Positions 7,785-13,819 of a DNA stretch of 44,610 bases are shown in pieces. The stretch's first letter is position 1; each line of letters opens with the position of its first letter. The notes beneath the pieces are model-generated. The model did not search any database. It was given only the letters and a program-made list of their open reading frames with translations, and was not told the DNA's origin. The position numbers and the translations under genes were made by a program. The DNA comes from Nonomuraea longispora (GTDB lineage: Bacteria > Actinomycetota > Actinomycetes > Streptosporangiales > Streptosporangiaceae). The stretch is taken from the NCBI RefSeq assembly GCF_004348345.1, contig NZ_SMJZ01000058.1, forward strand, positions 1 through 44,610, given 5' to 3'.

Positions 7785-7800
7785 GTCCATATACGTGGAC
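7785..7800. promoter_or_regulatory. Candidate IclR operator, site A (iclR-kdgD promoter)
   Basis: GTCCATATACGTGGAC has perfect 5-bp arms (GTCCA, TGGAC) 6 bases apart. It lies 50 bases upstream of the iclR start and 2 bases from the end of the permease gene, so iclR-kdgD probably has its own autoregulated promoter inside the larger operon. A poorer copy (ATCCAGGATATGGGAT, 7766-7781) starts 19 bp away, the same offset as the pair in the gudD promoter. Confidence 0.6.
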
Positions 7801-7802
7801 GC

Positions 7803-8663
7803 CTAACCCTTGACCGCGCCGCTTGTCAGGCCGCGCATGAACTGCCGCTGGAAGGCCAGGAACGCGATGATCGAGGGGAGCAGCGCCAGCAGCGAGGCGG
7901 CGAGCAGCACGCCGATCCCCACCTCCTCGTCGGAGCGGAGCGAGCGCAGCGCGATGGGCAGTGTCCACATGTCGGACGCCGGTGCGACGATCAGCGGCAG
8001 CAGATACTGGTCCCAGATCATGGTGAAGCCGAAGACGCCGATCACGCCGAGCGCGGGGCGGCACAGCGGCACGATGATCGTGGCGAAGATGCGCAGCTCG
8101 CCCGCACCGTCGATGCGCGCGGCCTCCTCCAGTTCGACCGGCACCTCCTTCATGAACTCCGTCATCACGAGAATGGAGAAGCCCCAGGCGCCGACGGGCA
8201 GGATCATGCCCGCGTAGGTGCCGATGAGGTTGAGGTTCAGCAGCGGCATGTCGGCCAGGACGAGCGAGAGGGGAATCGCGATGATCTCCTCGGGGAGCAT
8301 CATCGTGGCGAGCATGAGCAGCATCACGAACGTCATGCCGCGAAACCTCTTGCGCGCCAGGGCGTAGGCGGCGAAGACGCTGACCAGCATCTGCAGCAGC
8401 AGCCCGAAGCCCACGACCACGAACGAGTTGAGCAGGTAGAGATAGACGTTCTTCTCCCCGGCCTGGACGAAGTTGTCCAGGGTGAACTCGTCTGGCCACA
8501 GGGAGAAGGACGTCGGGTCGAGGGTCTTGCTGAACGAGCTCATGAGCAGCGCGACCAGCGGCCCGGTGAAAACCACCACCATAAGGCCATAAATCAGGGT
8601 CTTTCCGGCGATGGCCAGCGGACCCTTGCGCGACTCCAGGCCCAGAGCGCTGTCGAACCTCAT
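7803..8663 (-). CDS. Sugar ABC transporter permease (MalG type) of the uronate cluster
   Basis: The 286-residue integral membrane protein has about six transmembrane segments. It carries the MalG-family cytoplasmic loop EEAARIDGAGELRIFATIIV that contacts the ATPase, and ends QFMRGLTSGAVKG, a typical CUT1 C-terminus. It overlaps the preceding permease by 4 bases (ATGA), which implies translational coupling. No ATPase gene is present in the cluster, so a shared MsiK-type ATPase is needed. The substrate is probably a uronate, aldarate or oligouronide, judged only from the neighbouring catabolic genes. Confidence 0.9.
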   Translation of the reverse strand: MRFDSALGLESRKGPLAIAGKTLIYGLMVVVFTGPLVALLMSSFSKTLDPTSFSLWPDEFTLDNFVQAGEKNVYLYLLNSFVVVGFGLLLQMLVSVFAAYALARKRFRGMTFVMLLMLATMMLPEEIIAIPLSLVLADMPLLNLNLIGTYAGMILPVGAWGFSILVMTEFMKEVPVELEEAARIDGAGELRIFATIIVPLCRPALGVIGVFGFTMIWDQYLLPLIVAPASDMWTLPIALRSLRSDEEVGIGVLLAASLLALLPSIIAFLAFQRQFMRGLTSGAVKG

Positions 8664-9589
8664 GTCGTCTGCCTCCTGCGCAACATCTGCACGACCACCG
8701 TGAGCGCCAACGTGGCGGCGAACAACACGATCCCGCCCGCCGAGGCGACGCCCAGCTCGTTCTTCTGGAAGCCGAGCTTGTAGATCAGGGTCATGAGCAC
8801 CTCGGAGGAGCCGTTCGGGCCGCCGTTGGTGAGCACGTACACCTCGACGAAGACCCGCAGCCCGCGGATGGCCGCCAGCGTGAACAGGATCCAGAACACA
8901 GGCCGCAGCGCCGGCAGCGTGATGTGCCGCAGCCGCCGCCAGGTGGTGGCCCCGTCCACGGCCGCCGCCTCGTAGAGGGTGCGGTTAACGCCGACGAGCC
9001 CGGCCAGGAAGATCATCATGTCGTACGGCGTGCCGCGCCAGATGCTCATGATCATGATCGACCACAACGAGGAGTCCTCGCTGGCCAGCCAGGGCTGCGG
9101 GCCGATGCCCGCCCAGCCGATGATGATGTTGAGCATGCCGCTGTCGGCCGGGTGGAACATGATCCGCCAGACCTCGGCCACGGCCGCCATCGTGGTGACG
9201 ACCGGCAGGAAGGCGGCCGTCCTGACGAACCACAGGTATCGCGCCGGCCCCTCGATGAGCAGCGCGAGACCGAGACCCAGCACGATGGAGCCGACCGTGG
9301 TGCCGAGCGCCAGCACGACGCTGTGCCAGATGGCCGAGGCGAACTCGTCGTCCGAGATGATCGTCTGGTAGTTCTGCAGGCCGACCCATTCGTCACCGAG
9401 GAACGTCTGGACCTTGAACAGGCTCTTCCACAGGCCCACGAACATCGGGATGAACTTGAAGTACAGGAAGAGCACCAGAGCGGGCGCCAGAAACAACCAC
9501 GCGACGACGGGCCCCCGCCACCGCACCGATCTGGTGCGGCGGTGAGGGGGCGCCGCCGAGCTCCGCGCCGGCGTGAGTGTGGACGTCAT
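8660..9589 (-). CDS. Sugar ABC transporter permease (MalF type) of the uronate cluster
   Basis: The ATG at 9589 overlaps the stop of the binding-protein gene (ATGA). The 309-residue protein starts MTSTLTPARSSAAPPHRRTR, a basic cytoplasmic tail, then shows about six membrane segments and the loop YEAAAVDGATTWRRLRHITL expected for CUT1 permeases. It pairs with the MalG-type permease directly downstream to form the channel. An ABC complex of this type needs two ATP-binding subunits that are not encoded here. Confidence 0.9.
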   Translation of the reverse strand: MTSTLTPARSSAAPPHRRTRSVRWRGPVVAWLFLAPALVLFLYFKFIPMFVGLWKSLFKVQTFLGDEWVGLQNYQTIISDDEFASAIWHSVVLALGTTVGSIVLGLGLALLIEGPARYLWFVRTAAFLPVVTTMAAVAEVWRIMFHPADSGMLNIIIGWAGIGPQPWLASEDSSLWSIMIMSIWRGTPYDMMIFLAGLVGVNRTLYEAAAVDGATTWRRLRHITLPALRPVFWILFTLAAIRGLRVFVEVYVLTNGGPNGSSEVLMTLIYKLGFQKNELGVASAGGIVLFAATLALTVVVQMLRRRQTT

Positions 9590-10899
9590 GACGCTTGCTG
9601 GCTCTGCAGTTCCTGAGTGAGCTTGGTGTTCAGCTCCTCCATCTTGGCCCGGACGTCGGCGGAGCAGTCGGCCCAGACGGCGTTGATCGAGTCGGCGGAG
9701 TCCTGGCGGATCGGTGCCCAGTTGGTCACCGGCGGGGCGTAGACGGCGTGCTCGTACGACTCCTGGAACACCTTCCACCGCGGGTCCTGGCGCTCGCCGG
9801 CCATGTCGACCTGGGTGTTGACGGGGAGCCGGACGATGGGGCCGCTGTTGTCCTTGTCCATGCCGATCCGCTGGCCTTCGGCGGAGATGGCGAACTCGGC
9901 GAACTTCTTCTGCGCCTCCTGGTTCTCGGAGCCGGCCATGAGGTAGACGTTCTCGCCCTCGCCGAGGGTGCCGGGGCCGCCGGAGGGGCCCTTGGGCACC
10001 GGGACGACCTCGAGCTTGTCGGTGCCGATGCCGTTGACGAACCTGGACAGCACGTACGGGCCGGTCAGGTAGATGCCGCCCTGCCCCTTCTCGAAGACCT
10101 CGTGCGTGACGGTCGTGTCGTTGCTGACCGCGCCGGGGTTGACCGTCTTGGTCGTGCAGAACTGGTCCTGAAGGTACTGGACGGCTTCGACGGTCTTGGG
10201 GTCGTTCATCGTGGCGGTGAACGCGCCGGGGCCGTTGGCCTTGACGAAGTCGCCGCCGTTGGCGTAGATCAGCGAGGAGGCGTACCACGAGGCGTAGCCG
10301 CGCTTGGTGCCGGCGGGGATGACGAAGCCGCTGGTGTCCTTCTTGCCGTTGCCGTCGGGGTCCTTCTCGGTGAAGGCGGTGGCGAGTGTCGCCAGGTCCT
10401 CCCATGTCTCGGGCGGTTCCATGTCGACCTTCTCCCGCCAGTCCTTACGGATGAACAGGGCGAACGCCTGGGCGGAGAACGGAGCCGCGTAGGTCTTGCC
10501 GTCACTGGCCGTGGCGGCTTTCCACGCCAGCTCCGACACCTGGTCGCTGCCGGCCAGGGAGGCTTTGTCGACTTCCTGGAGCCAGCCCTGCGACTGCATG
10601 GCGCCGATCTGGGCGGTGTCGTTGATGACGATGTCGGGAAGCTGCTTCTGCGCCGCCTGCTGGTTGAGCTTGGTCTCGAAGTCGTCGAATATCGCGACGA
10701 CTTTCGATGGAGTGCCGCTGGCCTTGGTAAATGCGTCGGCGAGCTTCTGTGCGGTCTTGGCAGCATCGGAATCAGCCGGCTGCCTGATCCAGATCTCCAA
10801 GCTGTTGTTGTCTTCTGGACTTGATCCCCCGGAACCGCAGCCTGTCAGCGTAACGGCCAGGGACGCGATGATCGCGGTCCCGAGCAGACGTCGTGACAT
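9586..10899 (-). CDS. Sugar ABC transporter substrate-binding lipoprotein of the uronate cluster
   Basis: The protein is 437 residues. It begins MSRRLLGTAIIASLAVTLTG followed by Cys, a lipoprotein signal with the lipobox LTGC, so it is anchored to the outer face of the membrane. It belongs to the extracellular solute-binding family 1 (MalE-like). Around DPDGNGKKDTSGF it has the calcium-loop-like segment seen in many CUT1 binding proteins. GGGAGG precedes the ATG at 10899. It is the first gene of the minus-strand operon binding protein - MalF - MalG - iclR - kdgD. A candidate IclR operator lies directly upstream of the ribosome-binding site. Ligand unknown; uronate or aldarate is inferred from context. 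Confidence 0.9.
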   Translation of the reverse strand: MSRRLLGTAIIASLAVTLTGCGSGGSSPEDNNSLEIWIRQPADSDAAKTAQKLADAFTKASGTPSKVVAIFDDFETKLNQQAAQKQLPDIVINDTAQIGAMQSQGWLQEVDKASLAGSDQVSELAWKAATASDGKTYAAPFSAQAFALFIRKDWREKVDMEPPETWEDLATLATAFTEKDPDGNGKKDTSGFVIPAGTKRGYASWYASSLIYANGGDFVKANGPGAFTATMNDPKTVEAVQYLQDQFCTTKTVNPGAVSNDTTVTHEVFEKGQGGIYLTGPYVLSRFVNGIGTDKLEVVPVPKGPSGGPGTLGEGENVYLMAGSENQEAQKKFAEFAISAEGQRIGMDKDNSGPIVRLPVNTQVDMAGERQDPRWKVFQESYEHAVYAPPVTNWAPIRQDSADSINAVWADCSADVRAKMEELNTKLTQELQSQQAS

Positions 10900-10912
10900 C
10901 AGACCGCCTCCC

Positions 10913-10928
10913 GTTCACATACGTGGAC
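10913..10928. promoter_or_regulatory. Candidate IclR operator, site B (binding-protein/udh promoter)
   Basis: GTTCACATACGTGGAC matches the iclR promoter site at 14 of 16 positions. It is a near-palindrome GTTCAC-N4-GTGGAC and sits just upstream of the binding-protein ribosome-binding site, where a bound repressor would block transcription. The same 135-bp region holds the divergent udh promoter. Confidence 0.6.
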
Positions 10929-10938
10929 ATGAGTCGTG

Positions 10939-10952
10939 CACATGGATATGTG
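10939..10952. promoter_or_regulatory. Palindrome in the binding-protein/udh intergenic region
   Basis: CACATGGATATGTG is a perfect 5-bp inverted repeat with a 4-base centre, close to the operator at 10913-10928. It contains TGGAT and ATGTG elements like the neighbouring sites and may be a second, diverged binding site. Confidence 0.35.
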
Positions 10953-11034
10953 ACTGTGACCGTAATCACTGATCCTGTTCACGGTCAATATTCAAGGATG
11001 TGAATTTCGGCCAGAATCGTGTACACCAAGGAAC

Positions 11035-11829
11035 ATGCGCATTCTGATGACAGGGGCCGCGGGAAAAGTCGGCACGTTGCTCCGCTCGCGACTCGCCCGC
11101 GAGGGACGCATCCTGCGCCTCTCTGACTTGCATGCCGTCGAGCCGGGCCCCGGTGAGGAATGGGTGGAGGCCGACCTCGCCGACCCGGCCGCCGTGGCCG
11201 AGGCCATGAAGGACGTGGACGCGGTGCTCCACCTGGGCGGTCAGAGCAGGGAGCGGCCCTGGGCCGACATCGTACGGGCCAACATCGAGGGCATGCACGT
11301 GCTGATGGAGGCGGCACGCCATGAGGGTGTCGAGCACCTCGTGCTCATGGGCAGCCACCACGCGGCGGGATTCCACACCAGGCCGCCCGGCGGTGCCGAC
11401 CTGCCCGACTACGCCTTTCCCCGGCCCGACAGCTACTACGGCGTGAGCAAGGTCGTCATGGAGGCGCTGGGAAGCCTCTACCACGACCGGTTCGGCGTGA
11501 ACGTCACCGTGATCAGGCTCGGCACCTGCAACGAGGCGTCGGCCGACACGCGGGGGCTGGCCACCTGGATCTCGCCCGACGACCTCGCCCGCCTCGTCGA
11601 GGCCGGGCTGACCGCGCCCGGCTACCACGTGGTCTGGGGCGTCTCGGACAACACCCGCCGCTGGTGGTCGCTGGAGGAGGCCAAAGCCATCGGGTACGTC
11701 TCCCGCGACGACTCCGAGGCCCAGGCCGCCGCGCTCATCGCGGAGCAGGGCGAGCCCGACCTGTCGGAGCCGCTGCACCACCGGGCCGGCGGCGTGTTCA
11801 CGCTCAACGAACTCGGCGGCATCTGGTGA
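11035..11829 (+). CDS. udh: Uronate dehydrogenase (extended SDR family)
   Basis: Uronate dehydrogenase oxidises D-glucuronate or D-galacturonate with NAD+ to the aldarolactone, the first step of the oxidative uronate pathway. The 264-residue product begins MRILMTGAAGKVGTLLRSRL, with the Rossmann G-x-x-G-x-x-G at residues 7-13. It has the catalytic Y-x-x-x-K at Tyr135/Lys139 in DSYYGVSK and the LVLMGSHHAAGF segment typical of Udh. AAGGA precedes the ATG. The gene is divergent from the transporter operon, with candidate IclR operators between. Related NAD-dependent sugar epimerases are larger (over 300 residues) and lack the short C-terminus seen here. No separate aldarolactonase is visible in the window. 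Confidence 0.85.
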   Translation: MRILMTGAAGKVGTLLRSRLAREGRILRLSDLHAVEPGPGEEWVEADLADPAAVAEAMKDVDAVLHLGGQSRERPWADIVRANIEGMHVLMEAARHEGVEHLVLMGSHHAAGFHTRPPGGADLPDYAFPRPDSYYGVSKVVMEALGSLYHDRFGVNVTVIRLGTCNEASADTRGLATWISPDDLARLVEAGLTAPGYHVVWGVSDNTRRWWSLEEAKAIGYVSRDDSEAQAAALIAEQGEPDLSEPLHHRAGGVFTLNELGGIW

Positions 11830-11845
11830 ACCCCGCACCGCTCTA

Positions 11846-11857
11846 GCAACCGGTTGC
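11846..11857. promoter_or_regulatory. LacI-type operator 1
   Basis: GCAACCGGTTGC is a perfect 12-bp palindrome with the central CG typical of LacI/GalR family operators. It lies about 70 bases upstream of the lacI-family gene start. Confidence 0.6.
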
Positions 11858-11862
11858 AAGAA

Positions 11863-11877
11863 CCTTGACGGTCAAGG
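11863..11877. promoter_or_regulatory. Palindrome between the two LacI-type operators
   Basis: CCTTGAC-G-GTCAAGG is a perfect 7-bp inverted repeat. It contains TTGACG, a possible -35 hexamer. It may be part of the lacI promoter, or a hairpin ending the udh transcript, whose stop codon is 33 bases upstream. Confidence 0.35.
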
Positions 11878-11901
11878 GCGTGAAGGTCAAGGTTTAGTCT
11901 G

Positions 11902-11913
11902 GCAACCGTTTGC
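11902..11913. promoter_or_regulatory. LacI-type operator 2
   Basis: GCAACCGTTTGC matches the upstream site at 11 of 12 positions. Its centre is 56 bp from that of operator 1, and it lies just in front of the GGGAGG ribosome-binding site of the lacI-family gene. Two such sites suggest tight autoregulation, possibly with a DNA loop. Confidence 0.6.
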
Positions 11914-11927
11914 AAGGGAGGACGGCG

Positions 11928-12890
11928 ATGGCGGCGACGATCAAGGACGTGGCCCGCACCTGCGGCGTCCACGTGTCCACCGTGTCGCGCACCTTCTCCG
12001 CGCCGCACCTGGTCAACCCCGCCACCCGGGCCCGCGTGCTGGCCGCCGCCGACGACCTCGGCTACCGGCCCAACCGGGCGGCCAGGGCACTGACGACCGG
12101 CCGTACGTTCAACATGGGCCTCATTGTCGCCGACATCGCCAACCCGTTCTTCCCGCCGCTCATCAAGGCCGCACAGGCGCAGGCCAGAGGGCGCGACTAC
12201 CACGTTTTCGTGGCCGACACCGACGAGGACCCGCGGGTCGAGGAGGAGCTGATCAGGACGTTCACCAAGCAGGTGGACGGTGTCCTGCTGTGCAGCCCCC
12301 GGCTGTCGAACCGGATGATCGAACGCCTGGCGGAGGACGTGCCGTTCGTTGTGGTGAACCGGCGCATCAAGGGCATGCCCGCCGTGCTCATGAACGTCGC
12401 CCAGGGCGCCAGGCACGCGCTTGAGCACCTGACCGGGCTCGGCCACCGCAGGATCGCGCTCGTGTCCGGCCCGATCGGCTCGTGGACCAGCAACGAGATG
12501 CAGGGCGTGGCCGCCGAGACGCCCGGCCTCGACCTGGTCTTCTTCGGCCCCAACCAGCCGAAGGAGGCCGGCGGCCTGGCCGTGGCGGCCGACGTGGCCG
12601 CCTGCGGCGCGAGCGCGGTGCTCGCCTACAACGATCTCGTCGCGCTTGGCCTCATCGAGGGACTGTCGGCGATGGAGATAGGGGTACCAGACCAGATAAG
12701 TGTGATCGGGTTCGACGACATCCTGCCCGGACGGCTCAACAGGCCCAAGTTGACCACGGTGGCCATGCCGGCGGCGGCCGCCGGGAGGATGGCCGTCGAC
12801 CTGCTGCTCCAGTCGGGGGGCGAGGGCGCGACCGTGACCCTCGACACCGCCCTCATAGTCCGCGAGTCCACGGGAAGGGCCCAAACATGA
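11928..12890 (+). CDS. LacI-family transcriptional regulator
   Basis: ATG 11928 follows GGGAGG; a TTG 18 bases earlier lies inside the operator and is rejected. The 320-residue product begins MAATIKDVARTCGVHVSTVS, the LacI helix-turn-helix with hinge helix (residues 1-60). A periplasmic-binding-protein-like effector domain follows (NMGLIVADIANPFFPPLIKA onward). After GPIGSWTSNEM the segment that usually reads R-x-x-G-Y-x-x-A-L is shortened, which makes the protein slightly smaller than the usual 330-345 residues. It overlaps galM by 4 bases (ATGA). The adjacent operators indicate autoregulation of lacI-galM. The inducer is probably a sugar, and control of udh from the neighbouring promoter is possible. 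Confidence 0.88.
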   Translation: MAATIKDVARTCGVHVSTVSRTFSAPHLVNPATRARVLAAADDLGYRPNRAARALTTGRTFNMGLIVADIANPFFPPLIKAAQAQARGRDYHVFVADTDEDPRVEEELIRTFTKQVDGVLLCSPRLSNRMIERLAEDVPFVVVNRRIKGMPAVLMNVAQGARHALEHLTGLGHRRIALVSGPIGSWTSNEMQGVAAETPGLDLVFFGPNQPKEAGGLAVAADVAACGASAVLAYNDLVALGLIEGLSAMEIGVPDQISVIGFDDILPGRLNRPKLTTVAMPAAAAGRMAVDLLLQSGGEGATVTLDTALIVRESTGRAQT

Positions 12891-13819
12891 ACTTCGGAAC
12901 GCTGCCGTCAGGCGAGCAGGTCGAACGCGTGGAGTTGTCATCGGGGCGCCTGCGCGCCGAGGTGCTCACCTACGGCGCCATCGTGCGCACCCTGGAGGTG
13001 TCCGGGGTGAACGTCGTGCTCGGCCTGGACACGCTGGAGGACTACCTCACCCGCAGCCGCTATTTCGGCGCCGTCGTCGGCCGCTACGGCAACCGCATCG
13101 CGAACGGGCGCTTCACCCTCGACGGCGTCGAATACCACCTGCCGATCAACAACGGCGCCCACAGCCTGCACGGCGGCACCGAGGGCTTCGACCACAGGGT
13201 GTGGACCATCGCCGGCCTCACGGACGCGTCGGTGATGCTCGCGCTGACCAGCCCCGACGGCGACCAGGGCTATCCGGGCACGCTGACCACCACGGTCACG
13301 TACACGCTGGCCGAGGACGCCCTCCGGATCGACTACTCCGCCAAGACCGACGCGCCGACCGTGGTCAACCTGACCAACCACTCCTACTTCAACCTCAAGG
13401 GCGGCGGCGACGTGCTCGACCACGTCATCCGGATGGAGGCGGAACACTACCTGCCGGTCGACGAGGGCAAGATCCCGACGGGCGAGCTCGCGCCGGTCAA
13501 GGGCACGCCGTTCGACTTCACCGAGCCGCACGCCGTGGGGAAGCGTTGCGACGGCGCCTACGACCACTGCTTCGTGCTCGACGGGGACATCACGGTGAGC
13601 GCGGGCGGGCTCACCATGGAGGTCACCACCACCGAGCCCGGCGTGCAGTTCTACAGCGGCAGCATGCTGGACGGCGTCGAGACGCCGTACGGGCCGTTCG
13701 CCGGGTTGTGCCTGGAGACCCAGCACTTCCCCGACTCGCCCAACCAGCCGCAGTTCCCCTCCACCGTGCTCAGGCCGGGCGAGATCCGCACCTCGTCCAC
13801 CACCTACCGGTTCATCTGA
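12887..13819 (+). CDS. galM: Aldose 1-epimerase (mutarotase)
   Basis: GalM interconverts the alpha and beta anomers of aldoses. The start ATG 12887 overlaps the lacI stop, giving 310 residues that begin MNFGTLPSGEQVERVELSSG. Conserved elements include GRYGNRIANGRF, the first active-site histidine in NNGAHSLHGG, the catalytic histidine in LTNHSYFNL and the general-base glutamate in CLETQHFPDSPNQP. The position after udh and lacI suggests it supplies the anomer that uronate dehydrogenase prefers, though it may act on the LacI inducer sugar instead. It ends tail-to-tail with, and overlaps by 8 bases, the phosphatase gene on the other strand. Confidence 0.9.
   Translation: MNFGTLPSGEQVERVELSSGRLRAEVLTYGAIVRTLEVSGVNVVLGLDTLEDYLTRSRYFGAVVGRYGNRIANGRFTLDGVEYHLPINNGAHSLHGGTEGFDHRVWTIAGLTDASVMLALTSPDGDQGYPGTLTTTVTYTLAEDALRIDYSAKTDAPTVVNLTNHSYFNLKGGGDVLDHVIRMEAEHYLPVDEGKIPTGELAPVKGTPFDFTEPHAVGKRCDGAYDHCFVLDGDITVSAGGLTMEVTTTEPGVQFYSGSMLDGVETPYGPFAGLCLETQHFPDSPNQPQFPSTVLRPGEIRTSSTTYRFI

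Noticed and set aside
5073..7790. A 905-codon open frame on the minus strand across the dehydrogenase, kdgD and iclR genes
   Set aside because: Its translation is dominated by Arg, Pro, Ala and Gly with no domain, while three well-supported genes occupy the same DNA in other frames. It is a by-product of high third-position GC.
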